64,000 nt of DNA from Astrothelium macrocarpum (Eukaryota > Ascomycota > Dothideomycetes > Trypetheliales > Trypetheliaceae), in assembly GCA_021030915.1 (NCBI GenBank), contig JAGEMR010000021.1:310001-374000 (forward strand), read 5' to 3'. Below, one piece after another: positions 29,032 to 41,213 of this stretch. Positions within the stretch are counted from its first letter, which is position 1. Each line of letters opens with the position of its first letter. The position numbers and the translations under genes were made by a program. A model generated the notes under the pieces. That model made no database searches. It was not told the DNA's origin and saw nothing but the letters and a program-made list of their open reading frames with translations.

Positions 29032-30837
29032 ATGTGGACACCACGTAGCCGCGATTCCAACATGTCACAAAACGCAGATCATCCATTCTCTGTACGAGCC
29101 ATGGCACGAAACTTTTCGACCAGTTCTCAGACCTCGCACAATGCCTCAGGGGATTACGAGTCTGACCGAAGTAGTGACACAACTTCTGAGGAACTATCCA
29201 TTCAGAATCAGCATCCTGCTGTGCCTCCTATGTGGCGACAACAAGACCGTCTTTCTCAGAAATTGGGAAATATAGTGATACAAGCAAGCCCTTTGGATCG
29301 CTTTATGGATGATTCGAATCAGGCTGAGGAAGATGCCCGATCAAGAGCGTCAACGTTGGCCGGAGATGAGCAAGACTATGAGTTTCCGGAAAAGACTCCT
29401 ACAGCCATCCAACATATTCAAGAGATTGATGTTGATGCTGAAGACTCCGAATCAGAAGGACAAGAACGCGACACGGAGCAGGATGCAGAAGAACCACCTG
29501 CACCACATGTTCCCGGACCTCTTGAGCAGCAACTGGCTGCACTCATGTCCAAGGTTGTATACCTTGAACGTGAGAATCCCACAATTGCGGTTTCACCGGA
29601 GGAATACCGTGCCCTCCAGGAGAGGATCACGACTTTGGAAGCGGAAAAGCTCCACTGGAATAAGCGACATGAATCTCTCTTTGCACTTCGCGACGAAGAT
29701 GTGGAGAATAATATCAAAGTCCGAGGTCTTTTAGCCAAGGAACGCTACGATCATGAATCCATGAAGAAGCTACGCGATGACGATCTTGCCAATGTCTTGA
29801 TACTCCGCTCGAAACTGGCCGATGCAAGCCGAAAGCTGCAGCGGATGGAAGGTCCTTCGCCGCCATCATCAGCTGTCCGTGGATCTTCAACGCCACGGGA
29901 ACGTCCGCGCAGTATTGTCATGGAAAGACGCGATACCAGTAATGATCTCTTCCAGGCCGCTCGTAACGCCGCTCTGGAGCAGCGTGCTCTCGAGCTTGAG
30001 AAGGCGAATGAAGCCCTCACTAAACGAGTAGCAGAGGTTCGAAAAGTTGAGGTTGCCAACGAGAAAGCCTGGCAACGAGCTTTGGAACTTGAAAAGGAGA
30101 ATCGTACATTGTTGAAAGAGAATACTGAGATGAAGAAAGAACGAGTTGCAGGCGACAAGGCGTGGAGAGCAGTGGTCGATGGACTTCAAGAGAGACTCAC
30201 GGATGTTCGGAAGACTGAAGTTGCTGGTCAAAAGGCATGGCAAAGAGGACTGGAGTTAGAAAAAGAACACCAAAAATTGGTAAAGGAAAATACAGAGATG
30301 AAACGTGAGAGGGTAGTGGGCGACAAGGCATGGCGAGCAGTCATTGGAGGCCTGGATGAGAAATTGAGGACACAACCCGAAGCAACCATGCCATTGAATA
30401 CGACTGATCGAGCACCTAAGCCAATATTCGACAAGTCGCCGGCCATATCACATCCAGCTTCTTGGTCGTCCGCGCCCTCGTCGTCCTCGTCCTCCGCGCC
30501 CAACGATCCGGCCGCGTCCTCAACATCAGTTCATGCCACCACTCCGGTACTAGCGACCGTATCAAGCCCGCCATCTGCTTCGGCACCAACTGTCGTTAAC
30601 GGAGTACCGCCCGCAAATTCATCAAGCACGCTCCTTCTCAAACAGGTTGAAGCCGTCCATGAAGAAAATGCTATCCTTCGTGAGCGCATGTCACAACGCG
30701 TACAGAGACTTCGTAGCGAAAAAGAAGCTTTGCAACGCGAAGTGCACGCTAGAGAGGATGAACATGCGGATCTCGAGAGGAAGATGGCAAGGTTGGAAAA
30801 GAAGGTCAATAGTGGCTGTCCTGTATGTGGAAATTGA
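29032..30837 (+). CDS. coiled-coil protein of unknown function
   Basis: This single-exon gene encodes 601 residues from the first ATG at 29032; a second ATG at 29062 would give 591. The N-terminal 140 residues are acidic and Ser-rich, then long heptad stretches from about residue 150 (LEQQLAALMSKVVYLERE, EYRALQERITTLEAEKLHW). Residues about 335-446 hold two copies of a 56-residue unit with the core EKAWQRALELEKEN...KENTEMKKERV..DKAWRAV. A Pro/Ser/Ala linker follows, then a final coiled coil ending in GCPVCGN, with one CxxC pair. The pattern fits a structural or scaffold protein, for example of the spindle pole or septum, but I recognise no family. Confidence 0.7.
   Translation: MWTPRSRDSNMSQNADHPFSVRAMARNFSTSSQTSHNASGDYESDRSSDTTSEELSIQNQHPAVPPMWRQQDRLSQKLGNIVIQASPLDRFMDDSNQAEEDARSRASTLAGDEQDYEFPEKTPTAIQHIQEIDVDAEDSESEGQERDTEQDAEEPPAPHVPGPLEQQLAALMSKVVYLERENPTIAVSPEEYRALQERITTLEAEKLHWNKRHESLFALRDEDVENNIKVRGLLAKERYDHESMKKLRDDDLANVLILRSKLADASRKLQRMEGPSPPSSAVRGSSTPRERPRSIVMERRDTSNDLFQAARNAALEQRALELEKANEALTKRVAEVRKVEVANEKAWQRALELEKENRTLLKENTEMKKERVAGDKAWRAVVDGLQERLTDVRKTEVAGQKAWQRGLELEKEHQKLVKENTEMKRERVVGDKAWRAVIGGLDEKLRTQPEATMPLNTTDRAPKPIFDKSPAISHPASWSSAPSSSSSSAPNDPAASSTSVHATTPVLATVSSPPSASAPTVVNGVPPANSSSTLLLKQVEAVHEENAILRERMSQRVQRLRSEKEALQREVHAREDEHADLERKMARLEKKVNSGCPVCGN
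30034..30369 (+). repeat. two 168-bp in-frame tandem units inside the coiled-coil gene
   Basis: The two units (about 30034-30201 and 30202-30369) both encode VRK-EVA-KAWQR-LELEKE and later KENTEMK-ERV-GDKAWRAV. Many synonymous differences show the duplication is old while the protein is conserved. Confidence 0.75.
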
Positions 30838-31890
30838 TATTCAGGACGCCAGTTGCCAGAAACGGTATATTGAAGAAACCCCGATTATTCAAGATTACTG
30901 TTCCACTATGTTTCTCTTGTTTGCCTCTTGTCGCTTTCATGGCTATGCTTAATGTGGACGTTTCCCAACAGGAGAACTTTAGAGATCGAAATACCCCCGT
31001 CGGACCTTTATTAGCAAATAACTGTATGTGTTTTTGCGTTGGCGTGCAAATTTCTAGATGTGCAAGTCCGACGTGTTATGTACTTGTGCAGATGACAAAT
31101 GATGAAGCGAAACCTTTTGCTACGGAGCGATGCACTCAGAACTATTTGTTGTAAAGATCCCAAGAACCAAAGTTGCCTGTGATATACCTTGACGAATGTC
31201 GTGGACGTTTATGGCCTTGAATCGATTTGGGAGCGATGTATGTAGTTTTGATGTCGTGAAGTGAGACGGCTTTCTGGATTCATAGTTACTAAAAAATGAC
31301 TCGGTATAAATCAATCGCATACTTGACTAGATATTCTTGATCTTGTCATGGTCACTTTCGAGATCCGGTAGACGGGCAGAATCTGGAGATTGAACTTAGC
31401 AATCGAACAGAAGTGATCCAAGTGCCCATTTAATACGTTTTGACATATTAAAACTGTCTCATAGAAGACGGCAACCGGACTGCGAGCTTGATATGTGCAA
31501 TTTGGAGCGGTTCTAGCAGTGAAATCGCATGAGGGTCCCAAGGTCTTTGTTGGCCTGTTCACATGCTCAACCAACCAGCTCTCGCGAATCGCGTTCGCAT
31601 CGGACAAAGAAGCTGGTACATGGGCTATGATGACTACAAAACGAGTTCAAGGAAAGTCGAGGAAGTTACGTCTGGAATTTCTTATATCTCAACGCTGAGA
31701 GTTGGGTGGAAAAAGGAGCCCACATTTTGGGAGGAAAGACTGCGGCGAGCGCACGCGCGATCTCGCGTACGAATCCGAGCGATATGGCTGCAGAGATCAC
31801 GATAGTCGACTGAGCACTGAAGTAACCTTGTCGGAGCCTCTTAACACCAGATAGTTAGATTTGAGGTCACAAGCACGCGCTCTGCTGACT
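30838..31890. other. intergenic
   Basis: This 1.05 kb lies between the convergent coiled-coil and MOCS2A genes. A 98-codon minus-strand frame at 31311-31607 shows no known motif. I see no supported gene. Confidence 0.4.
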
Positions 31891-32211
31891 TCAGCCGGAG
31901 CTGACTGGTGGGATGATTGCAACTTCGTCTCCTGGATTGATTACTGTGTCACTCCACAAAACATCGATATTTTGTTCATCTGGAGCCGAAGGTCGCTCTA
32001 CGACATCAACATATTCCCGATTAACTGTAAGCGCAGAACTTTTGAGAACATTTTCTTTGATGCCAGGATATTTTATTTCGAGGACATGAAAAAGGTCCGT
32101 AACCTTAATAGGAGCATCAAAACATTCTGATTGTTTTCGAGTAAATGATGAGGCTGAGGCAAAATATAGGAGCGTGAATTGACGCTTGGAAGGGTTGGGG
32201 GCAGTAGTCAT
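31891..32211 (-). CDS. MOCS2A: molybdopterin synthase small subunit (MOCS2A/MoaD/CnxG)
   Basis: This single-exon gene encodes 106 residues, the normal size. The ubiquitin-like fold shows QFTLLYFASASSFTRKQ at the start, KYPGIKENVLKSSALTVNRE in the middle and TVINPGDEVAIIPPVSSG at the end. In the family the C-terminal glycine is thiocarboxylated and donates sulfur to precursor Z together with the large subunit, giving molybdopterin for nitrate reductase and related enzymes. The canonical end is Gly-Gly; here it is Ser-Gly, with the essential last glycine kept. The ATG at 32211 was chosen over 32259 because the extension has no family match. The gene is divergent from the RNB nuclease. Confidence 0.9.
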   Translation of the reverse strand: MTTAPNPSKRQFTLLYFASASSFTRKQSECFDAPIKVTDLFHVLEIKYPGIKENVLKSSALTVNREYVDVVERPSAPDEQNIDVLWSDTVINPGDEVAIIPPVSSG

Positions 32212-32813
32212 GATGAATTTTTGCTGATGGTCCTGTGCGTTTGTTAGACAACTCTTCAAAGCGCATGGAGATCGGATGTTTCTTGTAACAAAATGAATCT
32301 AGAATCAGTACTAATCTAGGGTTTCTGCATTGCCGAATTGGAATTTTGCTTGGATAATACATGCTTTTAGAGAATTTCATCAGATAATGTGCCTCTAAAT
32401 GAGGTTCCAAGAGAAATACGTGGAATAAGTGTTACCTTTTATTCGTTGAAGGCCTTTTTGCTGGCTCTATGAAGGACTCAGAAAGCCGCTAGCAGATGCA
32501 TGAATTCTGATCCAGACTTCGTAGGTGATGGCTGATGCTCCAGAACGGAAATGGGTGCAGCTAGGACAAGTAAAGAACAGATAGGTTTCGAGTCGGAGCA
32601 GCCTCGAGCAGCTCTCGTTGTTCCGTTAAAATCCTGTCATTGAAATTCGTGGAGCACATGACTAGGTAGTACCTTAAGCATGTAGAATTTTCAACCTGAC
32701 GTTTTCCTTCAAATCACGTGATCTCGTGACGCAGAAGACATCCCTGTCAGTTGTTCTCGTGTTTCTCTGTTCAGGAATGCTGTGTCTGCCATCACTGCCC
32801 CCTGGTACAGGAT
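32212..32813. other. divergent promoter region of MOCS2A and the RNB nuclease
   Basis: This 600-base stretch holds the motif at 32661 and a short CACGTGATCTCGTGAC segment near 32715. I see no coding sequence. Confidence 0.45.
32661..32678 (+). promoter_or_regulatory. ACTAGGTAGTACCTTAAG motif upstream of the RNB nuclease gene
   Basis: This partly palindromic string lies about 145 bases before the RNB nuclease ATG and 450 bases from MOCS2A. It resembles the ACCTAAGGTA strings found upstream of other genes here. Confidence 0.3.
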
Positions 32814-35800
32814 ATGCCCACGAAGTCTTATTGCATATGCCAGCTCAACTCCAAAAGTATCACTAAAGCCTGGCGAATTCGAAGATGTCTTCATCCAGTG
32901 TCCCAAATTGGTCTGCAATGGCGAAGTCTACGGACCTCTGGAGCGGTTTGTCTAAGGATCTCCCCCACTTCTTCGAAAAGCTAATCCAAATCGTAGCACG
33001 AGCAGCAACCTGCACAAAGCACACCGGGAACGATAGGAGATACAGTCTTCCCACTACCATCCAAGAGCAGCATTCGTGAACAGCTTAAACGATGGCAAAG
33101 TGAGAACGGCCTAGAGCAACTCCCCAGAATAGAAGAGGCTTCTGATGAACGAGATGAGAGCGACGTCTCGAATGACTTGACTCGATTAGCGTCCCAAGAT
33201 GATTTCCGGCCGAAAAGAAGATCAGATGAGGAGGAGGAAGCCAACATACCTACCCCTGTAGTGTATCTTGATGAAGAAGATGGGCCAATCAGACGTCAAT
33301 ATCTGAGGCGAGGTGATCTTGTAGAACTTGGGCAAGTAGGTTGTCGATGAATCGTGGAATGTATCATTGACCAGAGATTTAGGACGGACGAGAGCGATCG
33401 AAATGATCAATTGGCTATATTTACGCAAGAATTCGAGAGACAGTCTCAGTTCTACACTATGCGGGGAAAGTGGATTCATCGTACAGTCATTAATGTTCGC
33501 TATTCGATCCGATCTTTTGTTGAACCGACTCTGGTAGAAGAGCTACTACCGTATTTGCCGGATCATGAAGTCACAGAAGAAGAGCTCGATCAAGCTCACG
33601 GTTTCGAACTGAACGTTCCGCGCGAAGCCGGCGCAAAACTCGTCGAGAGGATGATAGAGTTCTGGAACGAGTCCGAAGCTGCATACCGTAAACACGCAAC
33701 AACATTGGATAATGCCCACCGCCTAATTGCGCACCGTAGTGATCTCCGCTTTGGTCACATTCAACGAATCGCCCGTAGGCTCATCGGAGAACATTCTGTT
33801 TCAAAAAAAGAAGTGATTCCAGAACCTATAATCTATGCTGTTCACAAAGCCTTGAATCGCAGTGGATTCGCATTCAGCTTTGACAAGCGAAGTCACGACT
33901 CTACTGGCGTCTTCCAGATTCGTCCACTTCAGCAGGTTGAGGCGGTGGAAAAGGTACAGGATTGGTTGAGAGAGTATCAAGAAGATATGACACAACTGAC
34001 GAAACCTGGGTCGGTCGTGAGTTTGCAGCCTGGTGCTCAAAAGATTCAAAACTTTGTTCAAAAAGCCACATCCTTAATCCAATACAGCCGCAAGACTCGG
34101 GAGGCAACAACAGATGGTAATGTAGGGCCATCCAAAGTTCGTCTACCACTTGCAGTGGGCAGCGATAGTACTCGTAATCGAACTGAAGACTCGGTTTCAT
34201 TTACAGAAGCAGATCAATCAATCATCCGATTCATGGAGGCTTGGGCGTCATCCCAGCTTTTCTATCGGCATCCAAGGCTCTGCGCTCTTGGACCTGTGAT
34301 ACTACGCGCCACCGGTCAATACGAAAACCTTGAACTGAGCATTCGGACAGGCTTCATGTTTTTGCAAGAGATTGGAGTTCTTCTCCCATTTGAAAATCGC
34401 GTAAAGTATGATGAGCATCTTTTGCTTCCTCATTCACAGCATTCCCAAGTTTTGGAGAGATTAAAAACAAAAACAGAACAGGAAGATCCCGAAATGACGG
34501 ACTCAATGCAAGACTTGAGGCAACAATGGAATGGTCCAGTCTTTGCCATTGATGCTTCTTCCACCTATGAAATTGACGACGGAGTGTCTGTGGAACGTAT
34601 ACCGCGATCACCCGATGAATTTTGGATCCATGTGCACATTGCAAACCCGACAGCCTTCTTCTCGCGAGATCATGTCTTGGCCAAGATTGCAGGACACATG
34701 ACAGAGACCGTGTATATGCCAGAGAGGAATTATCTCATGTTACCTGCCAAGTTTTCGATAGGCAAGTTCAGTCTGGGAAACAGGCGTTGTGCCATTACCT
34801 TTAGTGCTCGTATAAACACATCTGGCGAGATTCTAGATAAGAAAATTACACCAACGTTTCTTAGTCGCGTCATTCGCATGACACCGCAAGACTGTAAGAT
34901 GGCTTTGGGAAGTCCGGACGCAAAGGTCTCCGAGTCCTCGATCATAGTGGGTGGAGAAGCCCCAGACTTGTCCAGGACCACAAAGTCTCTCAACACTGGA
35001 GAGGTTCAAGATTTGCGTCTCCTCGTTGATCTAACACAGGCTCGTAAGACTTTGAGGGCGAAAAAAGGAGCCTTGTCGTTTCACATTGGCGAGCCGGAAT
35101 TCAAAGTCTACAATCGTATGGGCATGCTTGGGCTTGGGCATGCGGCACCCTACCGACATGTTCCAAGATTTGTTGATGGCGATCCTGTGATCGAAATGCT
35201 AACCAATCCATATCGATCGACTTCTTCATTTGCTGCGGGCGGCAGCCAAGCTACTGTTCTCGTCGAGGAATGCATGTTGCTCGCCAGCGAGGTTGGTGCA
35301 GGCTGGTGTTTGGAACGTAATATACCCATAATTTACCGCGGTTTGGGCCGTCGTTCCTACTCGGCAGATCCACAAGCCTTTTATGAAGAGAGGGTTCGGC
35401 CATTGGTTGATGTGGGTTCTGGAATTCCCTTACACCTAGCGCTTCAATATCTGCGGCTCCATGGTTCAGTCATTTTTGACACGAATGCAATTCCGCATCA
35501 AGTCTTGGGTTTGCCTTACTACACCCGAATCACTTCGCCTTTGCGAAGATATGGAGACCTCCTTGCGCACTGGCAAATCGAAGCTGCATTGCGTGATGAA
35601 GCAAAAACTGGGAGATCTCTTGTTCGATCCTCCGACAAAGATGACCAACATTCTCCGAGCTGCCTACCATTCTCTCGCGCAGACATCAATCTTATCATTC
35701 AACGACTACAACCTCGTGAAAAACTCGTTCGGAGGGCGAAGCTTTTGGCAAATAACTTTTGGTTCTCGATGCTTGTTTGGCGTGCTTGGAAATATCACGA

Positions 35801-36053
35801 GGCAGAAATCCCTACGACATTCGAAGTGTTGGTCTACAGGAGCGCAGGCCCTGGCATGAATTTTTGTAGTGTTCTCATCAAAGAATGGGGAGCGGCTGCA
35901 TTTATGATAATTCCTCGGAAAGATGATGAAAAAAACCTGCAAGAACAAAAAGAGGGAGATTGGTGGGAGGCGCGTATACACCATGTTGACATTTATACGA
36001 GGAAAGTTTTATTTGAACCGATACGATTACTCAGTCGGGAACTCGAATATTAA
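32814..36053 (+). CDS. dss1: mitochondrial RNB-domain 3'-5' exoribonuclease (Dss1/CYT-4)
   Basis: Three exons are inferred: 32814-32945, 32997-33331 and 33383-36053, giving 1045 residues, similar to CYT-4 of Neurospora. The first exon encodes an Arg-rich, presequence-like N-terminus (RIRRCLHPVSQIGLQWRSLR). SSIREQLKRWQSENG and LRRGDLVELG follow, then QSQFYTMRGKW. The RNB domain begins around AIDASSTYEIDDGVSVER with the metal-binding aspartates, then FWIHVHIANPTAFF, VYMPERNYLMLP, and near the end YYTRITSPLRRYGDLLAHWQ, the closing RNB signature. Dss1 is the nuclease of the mitochondrial degradosome that works with the Suv3 helicase. The second intron is best read as a GC-AG intron (GCAAGT donor); a 39-nt GT-AG alternative (33336-33374) also keeps the frame but places the branch site too near the acceptor. 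Confidence 0.88.
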
Positions 36054-38654
36054 AACCTTGACTGAAGCATGATCTAATTTTGCCTATTCGACCGGGGGCT
36101 CTTGTGTGTGAGCTGATCTGCTTTGAGTCAGATGCTGTATTTTTATGATTCGCTTTCGAGGCGAAGACTTTGATTCGTGCTGAATCCTTGCTGAAAAGTC
36201 CGCAAGCTAAGCTATCTTATCTATCGAGCTCAGACAAACTGAAGTTGACGATTTGAGCGAGGTTCAAAGTTTTGATCCTACCAAAATTTTCCTATATGTT
36301 TAGCTCCAGTACTATCGGACATTTTCTGCGCGTAAATGTAGGCCGCGCTGCCTCTGCGCCATGACAGGGCTACGAATTCGAGCATTTGTTGTGTACACCA
36401 ATTTGGCTAGACATGCTCAATCAAAGGAATGACGTGGTGCAATTAGAGCTGAAAAGGAGGATTGGTCTGCACGACGAGCGTCTCATCAGAGAATCGAATG
36501 ATTCTGCACTTTCGTTCGGTTGCGATCCAAAGCTGAAGATTGATCAATATCCAGTCACTGCTGGCTCCACATAAGTAGCTGCATTAAACGCGTCTGACAT
36601 ACCTTGGTCGAATATTTATTGGGGCGCAAAGAAGGTCAAGCTCTAGGTACGAGGTCAAATACAGCTTACGAAGCTGGACAAAGCAGGACATGTGATAGAT
36701 TTTTCGGAAACGGAATGAAGAATAATTGCTGCCGCCTTTTGGGCATTTGCGTAGACAAGGATTACTGCCCTACACGGAATTGACTGCATCGTGCCAAAGG
36801 ATTGCACCCATAGAACGTTGGGAGGCTGAATATCACGAGATGCAAGCCAAAGGGATCCAATATTAGCACAGTCTCATTGATGCAAGATCGCTTGATGCCT
36901 GATGCAGAGAAGGAGATTGACCAGCCTATTGTGGATGTTTGACACGATGTTTGCCCGACGACTAATGCAAACTGGATGCTGATGCAAGAATGGCTTCTCA
37001 GTTTATGTTGACAAATATCATCCAGCCACAGTGGATACAGAACTGTTCCATTTATCGCGCCATGATCTCAATGGTTATACTATTAACATTGGCTCTGAAT
37101 GTAACCTTGACCGGAGATTATGGAATAGGGCAAGGCGTTGGAGTACAGATTACAAACATGACGGGCGCTCATACCAGGTGCTGGAAAAGCGCACTTTCGA
37201 AGTCTGGAGAAGCCAGAAAAAAAACACTCTGTTCGCTTTTTTGAAGCTGGAAAAGGGGTTGTGATGATTCTGTCGGCAGTGAGCGCGTCCGTTTCGGGAT
37301 GTTAATGCAGATCTTGGTAACTAAAGCGCCACTGGCCCTTGCCCGTATCGACGACCGTCAGCGACCTCGCACTTGAGAGCTGCTCCTCAGTCTCCGCCTG
37401 TGTACTTGGAGGAGGGGAGTGGTAAGCCTTACCTTGACCCTTGTGCACCCTGTGTTCCCACATGTACTCAGACGTCACCAACGCCACGCGCGCTCGCACG
37501 CTTCTGCAGAGCAGACCGTCAATGAACCTGGTTCTCGGTACTCAGATCTGCACCACCGTCTGTATACCATCAATAGCATCCAAAACGCCTAGCCCCATCT
37601 CGCTCACGATCGCTTTTCCCAAGTCGTTCGTGTGTCTTACCCCGTTATACGACCGTGTCCCTTTCTAAGTCATTTTTCGATTAGTTGTTACGGCTTAGTC
37701 GTCTTCCATGTCCGTCATGATTTTGTTTTCGCTTCCAACATACCCCAAAGCACCGTTCTTTCTTTTGAGGAAGGTGGTTCAAACTGAGTCAAGGTTGTCT
37801 TTCTTTTCCCATTTTTGCAGACGGCCAATCTCTTTGTTCACCGAACCGGTCTACACCAAATGAAGCCGCGTTTTGCCTCCTTCTGCCGGAGGCAAACTGT
37901 AGCTTTTGATTTGACTGGGTTCCAGTGCTCTGGTCATTCGCCTTAATGTAACGGACTAGCGCTTCCGATCCCCACGATGTAATTCCACACCATTGGGTCC
38001 CTTCGCCTATCACCCGGACATGTACAATTTGCTCAAGATCGTCAACGGCCACCTTCCCGCTCCTCTTGGCGGTGAAACAAAGAATGCGATTGTCACGCCG
38101 TTCCTGTCTGTCAATGCATTTCCAATACTGCCTGGCTCGAGTCCGAATCCCTTGTTCATTCCTTGGACGGAATTGGGAAAAGTGGAACAGATATGCGGTC
38201 ACCACGCTGACCATTTTGTAAAATTTAATCTTGAACTGGTTGACTGTGAGAACGTCGTGCAAGTCGACACGTAACATGGCCTTGGGATCGGAGCTATTTT
38301 CCACTGGGTCCGCCACCTGTTCCACAGCGTCAAGCTGAACCTGGTTACTGGGAGTTCCATTGAGACATGACTGTCATGGTCGCAACCTACAATCAGATCC
38401 TCAATGAGGAACTTGAGCGTTTGTATATTTATTATTCACGACCCAGATCATGTATTGATGCCTCACCAGATCCTTAATCGACTTGTTTCCTCTCTTGATC
38501 CGAAAGACTCTGTATTGATACATTTTCCTTTATTCTAAATATTGAACTTGGCCATATCTTGGGCAAGTATCTTCAAAGAGTCATCCTTGAATACCTTTTT
38601 TTCAAGCATCATTTTTGAACCTTCTCAATCACTATCAGTCGCCAAGGATTTGAC
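36054..38654. other. gene-poor region
   Basis: This 2.6 kb separates the RNB nuclease from the Zn2Cys6 regulator. The longest frame is 178 codons on the minus strand (37789-38325), with no motif I recognise and no family-like composition; an overlapping plus-strand frame of 93 codons is no better. Frames near 37000 are likewise unassigned. The last 200 bases are a T-rich leader of the regulator. Confidence 0.4.
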
Positions 38655-41213
38655 ATGTTTCACGAAGGAAGCAAGAAGAAGAAACAACAACAACCACGAC
38701 AGTTACTTTCATGTACCAAATGTCGTGAGCGCAAAGTGAAGGTTTGATCCATCTTGATAGTATTCTCACGTTCATAGCTGATCGTATGAGAGCGTAGTGC
38801 GACCGGACAAAGCCATGTTCTGCTTGCTGTGCTCGTGGACAGCCTAAAGAATGTCATTTTGTCGTTGGGGAAGGTAGTGAATATGGCCCTATCCAACAGT
38901 CGTACGAGCTTCGTAACTTACGTAAAGAAAACCTTCGATTGAAAGAGCAACTTCGTGCTGGACACTTTGCGGCTTCGGATGAAGAAGAAGAAGCTTACTC
39001 GCCGGTAGATGGCTCCTATCGGAATGGTGGAAATGTTAGTTCTAAGCTTGGAGCTCGACAGAAAAAGTTTAGGAGCCAGGATGCCGCCGATAGCCTATAT
39101 TTTGGGAGCCCAGGTTTGGCTAACATTGTGAATGATGTAAGTCTCAAAGCCTTTGCGTCAGCCGACATGCTTGACTCGATATTAGTTTGCCAATCTCTCT
39201 TTACTATCATCCCGGTCACTAACGCATACGATGCCACGACCTGCGGACGTCTATGCAACACATGCTGCTCACTCGTATCCGTTTGCAACAATGTGGCCTG
39301 CGCTACCGCAAACTTGTGCCCAAGCCCTGGTAAATTGTCTCCCCGACAAAGCGGAGCTATTCCAATATCTCGAATCGTTCCAGTTACGTGCTCCGAGCTG
39401 TTCTTTTCCCCACGTCCTTGATGAAAGCACAACGAAAGAAGTTGACCGTTTTCTCTTGGATCCTCGAAAGAATGCAGAATTATTTCCAGACATGCTTGCT
39501 CTGATCTTTGCTTGTTTGGCATTGGGCATTCAATTGGGCTCGTGGGATAGGAATGGTCATCAATGGATTCCGGATTCACTAGAAGCGGAAGCCTCAAGAG
39601 GTGATGTCTATAGTAAGTTTACAAAGTGGTGATTTTTTAAGAGCCGGTTTGACATGTCAAAGTCGCTGCTGCTATGCAAGCCCTACGAATGGCCTCCTTT
39701 ATGAGCCGTCCAACGTTGCTCGCGATCCAAAGCTTGATCATTATCAGCCCTTATTTGACGAATAGCGGTCGCTTTCTTGATGCTTGGACGCTATTTGGAT
39801 CAACGATACGACTGGCCCATTCGATTGGACTCCACAGAAATCCACGTTATCTCGAACCAGCTCCACCACTACGCGAATGTGCTACTCGACAATCGCTGTG
39901 GTGGTGGATTTTGCACATGGACCAACATTATAGTATGACACTCGGGAGACCACTGGGAATCAGTGGTATTGGAGATTGTCCGCCTCCAGAACCTCTGACG
40001 ACCGATCCTACCATCCTGCGCTTCAGTGAGTTTGTGAATCAATTTACCGTATTGGCGCGTCAGATTTTGAGTAGTGACCGCCTAAGTAATGGGAAAATCG
40101 ACGAGTTTACAGACAAATTGCAATCGTTGTGGGATACGCTACCAGAAATGCTCCAGTTTGACGAGAGTTGGCTGGATGAGGATAAGGACGTTCCTGAATG
40201 GCCGTTGGATGTTATGGCCGGACGTGAGTATATAGTTGGCTCTTTTAGACTGTCTTTGGGAGCTGACATTTGAAGTCTTTTATGGCAAACTCCATAATTA
40301 CATTATTCTCTTGAATCGTCAACGCCTTGAAAATACGCAGCGGTCAGAATCTCCATTGGCGTCTCCAACTCTCTTGCACGGCCACACTCAGTACCCATTC
40401 CCATCCGTGCCAAATCCTCAGCAATACGCTCCACAGTATTATCCTCCTCAACAATATCATCAGGCCTACAATAGTACTTATTCAATGTCTCATCACCCAG
40501 GCCAGAACCAGTACCCGCCTTCGCATTCTTCGCACTCTAATCACTCCGCCAGCACTACTCCCTCATCATCATCTCCGCCATCTGGCCACGCCCAGGCCAA
40601 CCTTGTGCCGCGCGGTCGGCCGGCCGTCATTGCGTCCTCAATCGCGCTCTTGACAGCCTTTGTCTTTTATAGCAAACGTGAGCAACATGCGCTTATTTGC
40701 TGGAGCATTTGTCAGGGCGCATTTAATGCATCAATGATCCTGCTGCTGGATGCCATTGAGACAGGTCCGGCGGAATCCTCGCGGAACAACCTTCGCAAGG
40801 TACACGTATGTTGGCGGGTGTTTAAGGTTCTAGAGGAGCATGGAGTACACAGACTGGCAGCATTGGCACGAAGGAGAGTGGGTGAGGGGTTGGATACGGT
40901 ACAGCAAATTTGGACTGGGAAGAGCAGGAATGACGGGGGTGAGCAGAGCAAAAGTCAACAAGGCGTTGGGGTGGATGAGACGCGCGAGTCCCAGCAATAC
41001 GGAGGCAGAACGGTGCAAAGAATGGGGCAAGATGCTGCGAATGCTTTAGGATATGGTGATGCGATCATGGGGAACACGGGTATGTTGTTACTTGAAGATC
41101 CTGGCTTACAAGCATTCAGACAAGAGGGATTTGTACCATTGAAATGGGACATGGTCGGCGGAGACCTTGGGAATATGCAAGATGGCCCGAGCAACATTGC
41201 TCAGAGGGAATAA
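38655..41213 (+). CDS. Zn2Cys6 transcription factor with fungal-specific TF domain
   Basis: Five exons are inferred: 38655-38741, 38798-39136, 39186-39612, 39663-40223 and 40276-41213, giving 783 residues. The zinc cluster starts at about residue 20 and is split by the first intron: SCTKCRERKVK then CDRTKPCSACCARGQPKEC, spacing C-x2-C-x6-C-x5-C-x2-C-x8-C. A short coiled coil follows (NLRKENLRLKEQLRA), usual for dimerising members. The middle homology region spans residues about 290-440 with GRFLDAWTLFGSTIRLAHSI, GLHRNP and LWWWILHMDQHYSMTLGRP. Exon 5 holds a Gln/Tyr/Pro/Ser-rich stretch, likely an activation or disordered segment, then SIALLTAFVFYSKREQHALIC. Such factors regulate metabolism or stress genes from the nucleus; the targets are not evident, and no enzyme cluster is adjacent. 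Confidence 0.88.

Noticed and set aside
33336..33374. 39-nt GT-AG intron in the Dss1 gene
   Set aside because: It keeps the frame, but the branch-like ATTGAC would abut the acceptor; the 51-nt GC-AG alternative has a better layout. Kept only as a fallback.
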